Source of the DNA: Granulicella aggregans
GTDB lineage: Bacteria > Acidobacteriota > Terriglobia > Terriglobales > Acidobacteriaceae
Direction: 5' to 3'
Assembly (NCBI RefSeq): GCF_014203275.1
Contig: NZ_JACHIP010000001.1
Location: forward strand, 806,001-870,000
Length of the DNA stretch: 64,000 nt
The position numbers and the translations under genes are program-made. Every line of letters starts with the position of its first letter. Positions within the stretch are counted from its first letter, which is position 1. The notes under the pieces were generated by a model. That model ran no database searches. It was given only the letters and a program-made list of their open reading frames with translations, and was not told the origin of the DNA. This document shows, one piece after another, positions 53,082 through 61,974 of this stretch.

Positions 53082-53579
53082 TTACTTAGACCGCACCGCG
53101 ATCACTTCAATCTCCAGCAGCGCCCACGGTGCCGCCAGAGCCGCAACCTGCATCGCCGACCGCGCCGGCTTGTTCGGCTGTTCCTTGGTCCCGAAGAACT
53201 TCGTGTACGAAGCCATCATCCCAGCGAAGTCCAGCTTGTTGCCTTTTGCAGGATCGCCTGCCATGAACACGGTCATCTTCACCACGTCCTTCATGTCCAG
53301 CCCCTGCTCCTTCAGCAGCGCCTGAATCTTGTTCAGCTCCGACATCGCCTGCTGTTCGGTATCGCCATAGACTGCCGGAGTTCCCTTCGCCTTGTCTTCA
53401 GGCGTGACCGGATCTGCCAACTGTCCGCTCAAATAAAGTGTGTCGCCCGCCCACACCCCACTCGCAATCGCAGCCTTGGGGTTTGGTTGCAAATGCTTCA
53501 CCTCGACACCCTGTGCCTGCGCCGCATACGAAACGCCAACCATTGCCACCGCAATCGCGGCAGAACGCAACTTGAACAT
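53082..53579 (-). CDS. exported RidA/YjgF-family protein
   Basis: 165 residues. A signal peptide (MFKLRSAAIAVAMVGVSYAAQAQ) precedes a RidA-like domain (GDTLYLSGQLADPVTPEDKAKGTP...YGDTEQQAMSELNKIQALLKEQGLDMKDVVKMTVFMAGDPAKGNKLDFAGMMASYTKFF ... ARSAMQVAALAAPWALLEIEVIAVRS). The deaminase Arg of true RidA (in the R-S/T-x-V pattern) is present as ARSAMQV. Cytosolic RidA deaminates reactive enamines; this exported form probably has another role. A long repeat hairpin precedes it at 53641. Confidence 0.85.
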   Translation of the reverse strand: MFKLRSAAIAVAMVGVSYAAQAQGVEVKHLQPNPKAAIASGVWAGDTLYLSGQLADPVTPEDKAKGTPAVYGDTEQQAMSELNKIQALLKEQGLDMKDVVKMTVFMAGDPAKGNKLDFAGMMASYTKFFGTKEQPNKPARSAMQVAALAAPWALLEIEVIAVRSK

Positions 53580-53640
53580 GAAGAACTCCTATGGATGTGA
53601 TTTGCTGTTACTGCCTAAGATACCCCACCAGCCAGCAAAC

Positions 53641-53682
53641 GCCGTCATCCTGAGCGAAGTTTGGCGCGCACTTGCGCCAAAC
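53641..53682. repeat. interspersed TGAGCGAAG-type repeat, copy 3
   Basis: GCCGTCATCCTGAGCGAAG (53641-53659) matches the copy at 36011 at 18 of 19 bases. It adjoins a perfect 9-bp inverted repeat GTTTGGCGC (53659-53667) / GCGCCAAAC (53674-53682). It occupies the interval between fcl and the RidA-like gene. Confidence 0.6.
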
Positions 53683-53770
53683 GCAGGCGAAGGATCTCAG
53701 GATTGGAAGCGAGGATCGCTTACGTCACCCAGACCGCTCGAATCTTTAAAAGAATCCGCAGACGGATTCG

Positions 53771-54727
53771 TTACAACTGCTCCCGCACCAGTTCCCACGT
53801 CCGACGAATCCCATCCTCAAGCTCCGTCCGATGCCGCCACCCCAGCCCATGCAGCCGAGTCACGTCCATCAACTTCCGCGGTGTCCCATCGGGCTTGTTG
53901 CTATCGAAGACCAGCTCCCCGGCAAACCCCAGCACCCGGGCTACGGTCTCCGCTAGTTCGCGAATCGTCACATCCTCGCCCGTCCCGATATTGATCAGCG
54001 GCGGTACGTCTTCAACCAATAGCGTCCCGAACTTCTCGTCATCGAGGTTCATCAGGAACAAACAGGCCTCGGCCACATCATCAGAGTAAAGCAACTCTCG
54101 CCGCGGCGTTCCGCTCCCCCAAACCGTTACGGTCGAAGCGCTTGACTTCACCGCGTCCGCCGTCTTCCGCATCAATGCCGGTAGCACATGCGATGTATTC
54201 AGGTCGAAGTTGTCCCCCGGCCCATAGAGATTCGTCGGCATCGCCGCAAGGTACCGCGTCCCATACTGCCGGTTGTAGGCCCAGCACATCTCGATGCCCG
54301 CGATCTTCGCCAGCGCATACGCCCGGTTCGTCGGCTCCAGCGGCCCCGTCAGCAGGCAAGACTCCGGCATCGGCTGCGGCGCAAGCTTCGGATAGATACA
54401 CGATGATCCAAGGAACAGCAGCCGCTTCACATCAGCCTGCCGGCTCGCCTCGATGACGTTCGTCTCCATCACCAGGTTCTCGCGGATAAAGTCCGCCGGA
54501 TACGTATCGTTCGCGAGTATACCGCCCACCTTCGCCGCTGCCAGAAACACAAACTCCGGCTTCTCCGCCGCGAAGAACTCCGCCACCGCACCCTGGTCCG
54601 TCAGGTCGAGCTCCGCGCGCGTTCGCAGCAGCAGGCTCGAATACCCCGCCGTCTCCAGCCCCCGCACGATCGCCGACCCCACCAGCCCGCGATGCCCGGC
54701 GATATAGATCCTGCTGCCCTTGTCCAT
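53771..54727 (-). CDS. fcl: GDP-L-fucose synthase
   Basis: 318 residues, extended SDR. Converts GDP-4-keto-6-deoxymannose to GDP-fucose by epimerisation and reduction. The NADP loop [27 protein letters not shown], catalytic GSSCIYPK and [22 protein letters not shown] (Y-x-x-x-K), and [10 protein letters not shown] are present. ATG 54727 is preferred; a TTG at 54748 would overlap the gmd stop. It follows gmd in the same operon, giving the two-step route to GDP-fucose. Confidence 0.94.
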   Translation of the reverse strand: MDKGSRIYIAGHRGLVGSAIVRGLETAGYSSLLLRTRAELDLTDQGAVAEFFAAEKPEFVFLAAAKVGGILANDTYPADFIRENLVMETNVIEASRQADVKRLLFLGSSCIYPKLAPQPMPESCLLTGPLEPTNRAYALAKIAGIEMCWAYNRQYGTRYLAAMPTNLYGPGDNFDLNTSHVLPALMRKTADAVKSSASTVTVWGSGTPRRELLYSDDVAEACLFLMNLDDEKFGTLLVEDVPPLINIGTGEDVTIRELAETVARVLGFAGELVFDSNKPDGTPRKLMDVTRLHGLGWRHRTELEDGIRRTWELVREQL

Positions 54728-54744
54728 AAAACGCTCGGCCAAGA

Positions 54745-55839
<1,095 letters not shown>

Positions 55840-55920
55840 CTATCGCGAGCGCAGGTTTTCCGCGCGAAAGAAAATTATCTCATCCGCGCGGATGCCGACC
55901 ACTCTCGGACACAGGCAGGC

Positions 55921-56934
55921 CTAGTTCTCGGAAGGAAAGGTTCCGTTGAGACAGATCGAGTACTGCATTCCTTTTGGCGCGAACGCACGGAGATCCGGCA
56001 ACGCGTAGTTCGAGGTTCCGTTGCCGCCAAAGTTGATTCCGATCAGCGAGAACAGGGCCGTGTTGTTTTGGATTGGGACCAATCTACCGTCGGCCGGTAA
56101 GGCATTGCCGGACCCGTATCCGTTCACCGAGAGAAAGACATCTCCAATCACGCAGCTACCCGGAAAGACGAAACGGTCAGAGCCCAGATAAGCGACACCG
56201 TTCGTCGTGCTCAACTGTCCTGAGATCGCGGTTAGATTTGCGGGCACGCTACCAGTGGGGCCTGCGGGCCCAGTCGGACCTTGCGGCCCCGCAGGACCGG
56301 CCGGCCCCTTAGGTCCAGCGGGACCAGTCGCTCCGGTCGTGATCGGGAAGGTCTGTCCGGCAGCGAAATGGATCGTCCCATTGCCGTTGAAATATAGCCC
56401 GCTCTCGCTCGGCGCGGCACCTACGCCGCTGTAATAGAGAAAGTTCAGCGTTGCCCCCGCGTTCGCCGTGTTGTTGGCCGCCGCCTCGGTCTCAAGCTGA
56501 AAGTAAGGAAGTACATTCTTGCCAAGCGTGGTGTTGTAGACCGACGACTGCATCAGGATCGGGAAAGAGTTCGCCCCGGCCGAAGTTGTCGCATCGCCAG
56601 CTCGCGAGACTCCCATCGACCCGCGAAAAGTCGATGTCCCGCCAATGTCGAGCGTGGCGTTGGGGAAGCGTCCAATCCCGATCCCGTTCGCCGTCTGGTA
56701 GACGATCGAATTTCCGATCGTCGACGTGCCCGTCCATACCGGCATCAGGCCAGCCGTGCCTCCAGGGGTTGTTACAGGAATGGCAGTCGTCGCTGCGGGA
56801 GTGGCTGCGGCAGCACTTTGGGTGACGGTTGACCGCTCTGAAACAGCAGGCTTCTGTTGCGAACTAGCCGTTATACAAACAGTGAGTAAAACCCCCAATC
56901 CGAAACCTGAACCTGCTCTCAATAGCCTCTTCAT
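55921..56934 (-). CDS. exported protein with short collagen-like stretch and tail-collagen-type C-terminus
   Basis: 337 residues. A signal peptide leads into a Thr/Ala-rich linker and a region like phage tail-fibre or surface proteins (GTSTFRGSMGVSRAGDA). A run of about nine G-P/A-x triplets (GATGPAGPKGPAGPAGPQGP...) then precedes a C-terminal fold like the phage tail collagen domain (LFSLIGINFGGNGTSNYALPDLRAFAPKGMQYSICLNG). GGGAG lies five bases upstream of the ATG. Probably a surface trimer; partner unknown. The stop codon comes before the usual pattern end, so the last fold may be short. Confidence 0.72.
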   Translation of the reverse strand: MKRLLRAGSGFGLGVLLTVCITASSQQKPAVSERSTVTQSAAAATPAATTAIPVTTPGGTAGLMPVWTGTSTIGNSIVYQTANGIGIGRFPNATLDIGGTSTFRGSMGVSRAGDATTSAGANSFPILMQSSVYNTTLGKNVLPYFQLETEAAANNTANAGATLNFLYYSGVGAAPSESGLYFNGNGTIHFAAGQTFPITTGATGPAGPKGPAGPAGPQGPTGPAGPTGSVPANLTAISGQLSTTNGVAYLGSDRFVFPGSCVIGDVFLSVNGYGSGNALPADGRLVPIQNNTALFSLIGINFGGNGTSNYALPDLRAFAPKGMQYSICLNGTFPSEN

Positions 56935-57070
56935 ACATTCTCCCTTTGCGATAACCCAATCAACAGTGAGTCCAAGTTACGCCGCGCTTCAAGAAAGCTG
57001 TGCAATAAAACAGCAAATGCCTTCAGTCGGCAACACTTCGGGTTGTTACCTCGCGCCATCACCCGGTGGA

Positions 57071-57098
57071 TTGCGCAGCCGATCGCACACAGTACAAT
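57071..57098 (+). promoter_or_regulatory. promoter of tRNA-Leu
   Basis: TTGCGC (57071-57076), a 16-bp spacer and TACAAT (57093-57098) lie about 20 bp before the first base of the tRNA. A good sigma-70-type promoter reading into the island junction. Confidence 0.6.
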
Positions 57099-57117
57099 AG
57101 AGAGGTCCCATGGAAGT

Positions 57118-57156
57118 GCGAAAGTGGCGAAATTGGCAGACGCACCAGACTTAGGA
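57118..57156 (+). pseudogene. tRNA-Leu(UAG), 5' half only, at island junction
   Basis: GCGAAAG-TG-GCGAAATTGGCAGACGC and the anticodon arm CCAGA with loop CTTAGGA (anticodon TAG, 57152-57154) match bacterial tRNA-Leu(UAG) closely. The 3' anticodon stem (expected TCTGG), variable arm, T arm and acceptor strand are missing; the sequence switches after 57156 to unrelated DNA. The break in the anticodon loop is the classic target of tyrosine integrases. Either this is attL of an element whose other end carries the restored gene, or the tRNA is dead. No 3' half is seen in the rest of the window. A group I intron at this site would be an alternative. Confidence 0.75.
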
Positions 57157-57445
57157 ACCGTTTCAGCCTGTTTCAGCCCACTGCATTAGGTCGCAGCAAA
57201 TCGCAAAGTGCATGATTCTATTGGTTTATGAGAATCCGGCCTTGCAGGAATTCGCAATCGATGGCAGCAAAGCCAGAAGCAAAAGGACACCAAAGCGGAC
57301 ACCAAAATTTGGGCCAACTGACCCACGCTGATGTCGGGCTCGAAAAGACGATCAAAGTTGCTAAAGGCAGCCACGGTGTGTTCTGTTGACACCACCCAGC
57401 CACAATAGCAAAATGGGCATGTAGGCAAATTGCTATCACGCGCCC

Positions 57446-57472
57446 CGGAGGCGGTTTTGGAGACCGCCTCCG
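57446..57472. repeat. perfect 10-bp inverted repeat
   Basis: CGGAGGCGGT (57446-57455) and ACCGCCTCCG (57463-57472) with a seven-base loop. No T-run follows, so a terminator role is uncertain; it lies between the tRNA junction and the integrase remnant. Confidence 0.5.
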
Positions 57473-57608
57473 GTCCGAGGACGAGTGAGGCAAGGAACAG
57501 CAGGTGAGGTTTGGAGGCTATCCATCCTCGCCAGCTTCCATTATAGGAAGCACCAACTTCGGTGCAACGCAATTCTTTGTGCAAATCCCATACGATTACT
57601 GTGGATAA

Positions 57609-57767
57609 CGCGTCCTGAATGCTGAAAATACAGCTTCTGTGCCTTCGCTCATGCTTCGCCTATACGAGACGGGTCACAAGACGATTGCAACGGCTGCCCG
57701 GTATGCTCACATGGATCACTCCAGTCTGAGGAATGCGATGGCCGTGCTCAACCGAGGTGCAGCATAG
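57609..57767 (+). pseudogene. C-terminal remnant of a tyrosine recombinase (integrase)
   Basis: This frame encodes about 52 residues ending LYETGHKTIATAARYAHMDHSSLRNAMAVLNRGAA and a TAG stop. G-H-K-x-I-x-T-x-x-R-Y-A-H is the conserved end of tyrosine integrases and includes the catalytic His and Tyr. A TAA at 57606-57608 closes the frame upstream, and the N-terminal and catalytic Arg portions are absent. So the element has lost its integrase, or the rest lies elsewhere. Confidence 0.75.
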
Positions 57768-57823
57768 GCTTTAGCCGACCGAAGCCTGTTCTCAGATTCA
57801 TCTCTCTTTCCTATACTTTCGGT

Positions 57824-58105
57824 ATGAATGTCCGCTTGCTCATCACCCAGACTCACGAAGGTTACAAAGTGTGTGTACTCGCCCCAGAATCGCCGTCTCG
57901 CAGTTGGTTCAAGGTTTATGAATCGAAGGCACACTGCCTTACCGAACTGGCTTATGTTGAAATCGCTTCTCCCGGCGAGATAGCCGAGGCGCTTAACACC
58001 GATTTGGACGGCAACATTGCCATGCTGGTTTTACATTCGGATGTAGAACCCTCCGTGTTGAGAGCGGCAGGATTCACCGAGCAAATCCTGGAATACGTCA
58101 ACTGA
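57824..58105 (+). CDS. hypothetical protein
   Basis: 93 residues, not recognised: MNVRLLITQTHEGYKVCVLAPESPSRSWFKVYESKAHCLTELAYVEIASPGEIAEALN... It looks like a small soluble alpha/beta protein. No clear ribosome site precedes the ATG, but a TATACT box lies close upstream. It is located 56 bp after the integrase remnant. Confidence 0.45.
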   Translation: MNVRLLITQTHEGYKVCVLAPESPSRSWFKVYESKAHCLTELAYVEIASPGEIAEALNTDLDGNIAMLVLHSDVEPSVLRAAGFTEQILEYVN

Positions 58106-58153
58106 ATGCGCGGCAGTCGGACGTAGTTTCCGCAAACGCCGTTTTCCGCGCAC

Positions 58154-58684
58154 TCAGCGCTTTCGATCTGCACCGTAACACTTCTCGATCCCTTCGAAGC
58201 CTGAAAATGCGCCCCATGAAGCATCGCCAGAGCGTACGAGCCTATACAAGTCTTCGCTTGATTTGAACTCCGCATCGTTCAGATGTTGCATGATCGCGGT
58301 ATAGGGCATTGCCCTGCATTCTGAATGCTTGTAGAAACCGTCGATGATCGCCACATATGGGTCAGCGTAGTTGTAGGTGGCCAGGGCATCCGTCTTTCCG
58401 TGGGTGAATTGGGGTCGGAAATGAATGCATGGGTGATCCGAAGGAGCTACGGTGTCCTTCATTTTGAGGATGACCACGTTGTTTTCCAAATCCTTGCAAA
58501 GATCAGATGTTCCAGCTCCAGTTCCGTCGAGATAGGCAGAGACAAAAATCTGTCTCTCATGCTGAGTCATCATGAGCCATTCACCACCTCGTCCGGGAAG
58601 TGGCCCTGACCGATGGCATCCAAAATTGAATGCGGCAAGGAAGAGAACGACGAAAGAGGTGATGCGAAGTGTCATTCGCTGCAT
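58154..58684 (-). CDS. predicted lipoprotein, hypothetical
   Basis: 176 residues. The N-terminus MQRMTLRITSFVVLFLAAFNFGC has a lipobox-like end at Cys23, so it is likely attached to a membrane. The rest (YLDGTGAGTSDLCKDLENN ... AMPYTAIMQHLNDAEFKSSEDLYRLVRSGDASWGAFSGF) is not recognised. It lacks an obvious partner; the genes beside it are also unknown. It could be a surface exclusion or immunity-type protein carried by the element, but nothing proves this. Confidence 0.55.
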   Translation of the reverse strand: MQRMTLRITSFVVLFLAAFNFGCHRSGPLPGRGGEWLMMTQHERQIFVSAYLDGTGAGTSDLCKDLENNVVILKMKDTVAPSDHPCIHFRPQFTHGKTDALATYNYADPYVAIIDGFYKHSECRAMPYTAIMQHLNDAEFKSSEDLYRLVRSGDASWGAFSGFEGIEKCYGADRKR

Positions 58685-58766
58685 GGAGACAATTTATCTC
58701 GTCGTGATCGCTTGATGACTATCCCTGTGCTTCATAGCTCCTCGAAAGTCGGTGTTATGGGAAACT

Positions 58767-59087
58767 TCAGACGCCTTGAGCGGATGTCCTGACCGAGCCG
58801 AGCCGAAAGCCGCAGTTGGCACATCGCAGCCGGAAGGGCATAGATACCGTTGACTTGTCACTGCGAAGAAAGCTTCGCTCGCAACGGGGGCATGTCCATT
58901 TCCCAAGCAGACGGCCTTGATTGAGCCATAGCGCCCCGTACACAAAGGTGACAGGCAAGAACCAGCGATCACCCAGCAACTTGGTGGTCGCCTCCCCGAC
59001 GACGAAGGGGAATGCCAGGAACATCAACACTACGGTCCCCTGAAGAAGATAGAGACCCAGCCAGCCGCGCTTTTTCATGTGCGTCAT
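58767..59087 (-). CDS. membrane protein with C-terminal zinc ribbon
   Basis: 106 residues. Two hydrophobic helices (WLGLYLLQGTVVLMFLAFPFVV and WFLPVTFVYGALWLN) are followed by CPRCERSFLR ... RLRCANCGFRLG, a four-Cys zinc-ribbon pattern. Function unknown. Its ATG region also overlaps no other gene. Confidence 0.55.
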   Translation of the reverse strand: MTHMKKRGWLGLYLLQGTVVLMFLAFPFVVGEATTKLLGDRWFLPVTFVYGALWLNQGRLLGKWTCPRCERSFLRSDKSTVSMPFRLRCANCGFRLGSVRTSAQGV

Positions 59088-59183
59088 TGCTCTGGAAGAG
59101 TGTACCTGCTCGAAAGTCGAGGTTATCGGAAATTACGATGACCCGTGGATGACTTTCGCCTTGTCTTCGCCTACACTCTGCAC

Positions 59184-59585
59184 ATGGGCGGGGAGCGGTC
59201 ATCGACAACCCGGCAACGGTTGGCAGGTAAGATCTGCTGCAACTGCAGGACTCCCATTGACGCGGGACAGTGGCCGGGCGGTGAACGGTACTGCGGACGC
59301 TGCGAGCCCAGACGCAGGGTCTATATGCACTTCATGTTGATGCCCAATGGCTGGAGGGTCACGTTCCTTGAAGAGGACCTGAAGACACCTCTGCCCCGTC
59401 AGATGATCTTCCAGGACTCCATAAAAGTGATCGAGATGGCGTTGCGTGGTGGGGCTGGCAAGGTTTTGGCTGACCGACAGGCGATTGAGCATGGGATTAG
59501 CCTCGGGAGGGGTTCAGCTTGGCTCAACCTGACCACGGAACAGTATGTGAAGCTAAAGACAGGTGCCCGCAATGTTCGATCCTGA
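59184..59585 (+). CDS. zinc-ribbon hypothetical protein
   Basis: 133 residues from ATG 59184. C-x-x-C pairs (KICCNCRTPIDAGQW ... YCGRCEP) suggest a zinc ribbon. The rest (MPNGWRVTFLEEDLKTPLPRQMIFQDSIKVIEMALRGGAGK) is not recognised. An upstream ATG at 59145 is possible. It overlaps the following gene by 14 bp, and three plus-strand genes follow closely, suggesting an operon. Confidence 0.5.
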   Translation: MGGERSSTTRQRLAGKICCNCRTPIDAGQWPGGERYCGRCEPRRRVYMHFMLMPNGWRVTFLEEDLKTPLPRQMIFQDSIKVIEMALRGGAGKVLADRQAIEHGISLGRGSAWLNLTTEQYVKLKTGARNVRS

Positions 59586-59784
59586 TGCCAACATGCCTCG
59601 CCTCAACCGAAGCATGGTCTACCTCGGTGCGTGCCTCATTGCGGGGATTCGGTTGGCACGCGAGAAGCACGTCAACGTCCGCGTGATTCCCACCAGTGCC
59701 GCAATAGACGAATCAGTAGAGTTGGCGCATGAGATTTACAATCGGGTGTTTCGGAGGGTTCGGGCTAAAGTGTTAGAGAAATGA
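59572..59784 (+). CDS. small hypothetical protein
   Basis: 70 residues from ATG 59572, with AGGTG eight bases upstream. Sequence MFDPDANMPRLNRSMVYLGACLIAGIRLAREKHVNVRVIPTSAAIDESVELAHEIYNRVF is not recognised. Its stop overlaps an in-frame ATG of the next gene (ATGA at 59781). Confidence 0.45.
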   Translation: MFDPDANMPRLNRSMVYLGACLIAGIRLAREKHVNVRVIPTSAAIDESVELAHEIYNRVFRRVRAKVLEK

Positions 59785-59798
59785 CAGGAGAGGGCCTT

Positions 59799-60059
59799 AT
59801 GGAAGACGACAAATACCTGCGCAACGAAAAAGGCGAGATATCGATGATGCCGCTTATAACGTGGAACATCGACAAGTTTGATGTGGGTATCTTTGCGCAA
59901 TTGCTCTTCGCCGCAACGCCCGATTCCCTAGCAAAGGGCGAATTGGACTGCGTTCAGTTGGCGATATCGCCTGAGCAAGCCCTAAAACTTGCGGATCGAC
60001 TGGAGACCCTGGCTAACAGAGTTCTCCGCAGCCAGGGCAAGACACCTTCGCCGATTTAG
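59799..60059 (+). CDS. small hypothetical protein
   Basis: 86 residues, not recognised: EDDKYLRNEKGEISMMPLITWNIDKFDVGIFAQLLFAATPDSLAKGELDCVQLAISPEQALKLADRLETLANRVL. ATG 59799 is preferred because AGGAGAGG lies before it; ATG 59781, overlapping the previous stop, is the alternative. Probably part of the same small operon. Confidence 0.45.
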   Translation: MEDDKYLRNEKGEISMMPLITWNIDKFDVGIFAQLLFAATPDSLAKGELDCVQLAISPEQALKLADRLETLANRVLRSQGKTPSPI

Positions 60060-60118
60060 GGCTTGTTCTGCTCCTACGGACATACTGCTAGACTGGCATC
60101 TCAACACTCAGGACTCCT

Positions 60119-61111
60119 ATGGAAAACAAACGCTATCAGGTGTTCGTCAGTTCGACTTATGCGGACCTCATGGATGAGCGACGGGCGGTCATACAAGCTC
60201 TTTTGGAGATGAACTGCATCCCTTCCGTCATGGAACTCTTTCCGGCCTCAAATGAGGAACAGTTTACTTTTATCAAAGGTGTGATCGACGATTGCGATTA
60301 TTACGTGCTTATCGTTGGCGGTCGGTATGGCTCTACTACACCTGAAGGCTTGAGTTATACCGAAAAAGAATATGACTACGCCTTGAATAAAGGGCTGCCC
60401 GTTATGTCTTTTATTCACGAGGCTCCGGGTTCTATCCCCTTTGACAAGTCCGAAGCAGATCCCGCGCTGAGAGAGAAGCTTGATCGATTCAGGGATAGAG
60501 CCAAAACAGGCAAAATGGTTAAGATGTGGAAAGACCCTAAAGATCTGCCGGGTGCCGTCACAATAAGTCTCGTCCACGCGATGAAGACCCAGCCGGCTGT
60601 GGGTTGGGTCAGGGCGGATCAAATTGCTGCCTCCGACATCCTTTCGGACCTCGTAAATCTTCAGCGACGTAATGGTGAACTCGAAGAACAACTCAGGCAA
60701 GCCATGCCGGTCGTCGCCGATCTAGCCTCCTTAGAGGATCCGGTTGAGTTCACAGGAACTCATCGTAGTAGCAACTACCAGGCTTCCATGCAATGGAGAT
60801 TCACGGTGACTTGGGGGCAACTTTTTGAGAGGCTCGGTCCCCATATATTGGGATGTCCCAACGATCATCACATGTATAGCCAGTTTGAATTAGCCCTAAA
60901 GGAGCTGTATCGAGAGACAGGCAAAACTTTGCTGACAAGTTGGACACCCCACCCCCATTCTTTTCAACGGGTAAAGCTTCAATTTATTGCGTTGAATCTT
61001 GCGAAGGTCGAAATGCAACCAACAACGAATGGGGGGCAGTCACTCTTCTGGGCTCCCACGGACCTAGGAAAAAGAACATTACTGGCATTGGCTACGGCTA
61101 AAGCACGATAA
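60119..61111 (+). CDS. DUF4062-domain protein
   Basis: 330 residues. The N-terminal domain RYQVFVSSTYADLMDERRAVIQALLEMNCIPSVMELFPASNEEQFTFIKGVIDDCDYYVLIVGGRYGSTTPEGLSYTEKEYDYALNKGLPVMSF is DUF4062, a TIR-like alpha/beta fold often at the head of NLR-like or defence proteins. The C-terminal third (WRFTVTWGQLFERLGPHIL...FELALKELYRETGKTLL) is not recognised; it could be winged-helix. An AGGA box precedes the ATG by five bases. Lower GC than the chromosome. It is a plausible anti-phage or phage-exclusion cargo gene, by family association only. Confidence 0.75.
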   Translation: MENKRYQVFVSSTYADLMDERRAVIQALLEMNCIPSVMELFPASNEEQFTFIKGVIDDCDYYVLIVGGRYGSTTPEGLSYTEKEYDYALNKGLPVMSFIHEAPGSIPFDKSEADPALREKLDRFRDRAKTGKMVKMWKDPKDLPGAVTISLVHAMKTQPAVGWVRADQIAASDILSDLVNLQRRNGELEEQLRQAMPVVADLASLEDPVEFTGTHRSSNYQASMQWRFTVTWGQLFERLGPHILGCPNDHHMYSQFELALKELYRETGKTLLTSWTPHPHSFQRVKLQFIALNLAKVEMQPTTNGGQSLFWAPTDLGKRTLLALATAKAR

Positions 61112-61198
61112 CGGAGATGCCAGGTTTACGGGATCTACGTGCAGACGTTACCATCGCAGATCAACGAACCTGCGCGTGGCCAAAACCTTCCTCCCTAG

Positions 61199-61260
61199 CA
61201 TTCTGAGGCAAAGTGCCTGAGTAACGATGCATTCTGAGGCAAAGTGCCTGAGTAACGATG
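61199..61260. repeat. perfect tandem repeat, two units of 31 bp
   Basis: Two identical 31-bp units (61199-61229, 61230-61260), each containing the small inverted repeat AGGCA-AAG-TGCCT. They lie just beyond the stop of the SRAP gene, on its 3' side, and after the DUF4062 gene. Confidence 0.9.
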
Positions 61261-61264
61261 AATG

Positions 61265-61972
61265 TCATGCTGAATTCGGCGGACACTCAAACGCCTCGCA
61301 TAAGCCGGGCTCGTTGTTCCTCACATTGCCTACACGCGGGTCCACTGCGTGCGCCGACATCAGGTCGGCATCGTAGGGGCGTAGGAGATCGACCGGGGGA
61401 CGTTCCAGGTCCGTTGTGTCCAGCCAGCGTTCATAGTCCGACGGCTTCAGGATGACCGGCATTCGATTGTGGACGCTTGCCGTGAGTTCGTTCGGCTCCG
61501 TGGTGATGATGGAGAACGTATCCCACTCCAGAGAGCCGTCCAGAGCCTTCCAGTGCTCCCACACGCCGCCGAAGGCTAATGGCTGGTTATCCTTGAGCCG
61601 GAAGGCGTAAGGCTGCTTTGTCTTCGCGTCGAGCTTCTTCCACTCATAGAAGCCGTCAGCCGGCACTAGGCACCGACGCTTCTTGAAAGGCGTGCGCCAC
61701 ATAGGTTTTTCCATAAGCCCTTCTGCCTTCGCGTTGATCGTGCTAAGCCCCATTGCCTTCGGATCTTTGGCCCAGACCGGAATCAAACCCCAACGCATGA
61801 CGCGCATGGTGCGTTCCCCGGTGTCACGGTCGGCGACTATGACGGGCTGCATGGTTGTCGGCGCGATGTTGAAGGATGGCGCAACCTCAAGGGGCAACTC
61901 TGCCAGCTTGCCGAGGCGGAAAGCTTCGGCGATACGTTGTTTATCAGAACGGCGATAGTAGCGTCCACACAT
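61265..61972 (-). CDS. SRAP/YedK (HMCES-like) abasic-site protein
   Basis: 235 residues. The N-terminal MCGRYY supplies the catalytic Cys2 that crosslinks to abasic sites in single-stranded DNA. NAKAEGL, CLVPADGFYEWKK and SVHNRMPVIL are the other conserved motifs of the SRAP domain. In cells it shields abasic sites. Phage islands often carry such repair genes. It is preceded by a small gene with a two-base gap, which suggests co-transcription. Confidence 0.92.
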   Translation of the reverse strand: MCGRYYRRSDKQRIAEAFRLGKLAELPLEVAPSFNIAPTTMQPVIVADRDTGERTMRVMRWGLIPVWAKDPKAMGLSTINAKAEGLMEKPMWRTPFKKRRCLVPADGFYEWKKLDAKTKQPYAFRLKDNQPLAFGGVWEHWKALDGSLEWDTFSIITTEPNELTASVHNRMPVILKPSDYERWLDTTDLERPPVDLLRPYDADLMSAHAVDPRVGNVRNNEPGLCEAFECPPNSA

Positions 61973-61974
61973 GG

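Noticed and set aside
57118-57156. Complete tRNA-Leu gene
   Set aside because: No 3' anticodon strand, T arm or acceptor strand follows within the window, so it cannot fold as a tRNA.
57186-57584. 132-residue minus-strand frame at the island edge
   Set aside because: Sits over an inverted repeat and junction DNA, Cys/Leu-rich with no recognisable family.
61199-61260. Tandem 31-bp repeat as a CRISPR array
   Set aside because: Only two directly abutting units and no spacers, and no cas genes in the window.
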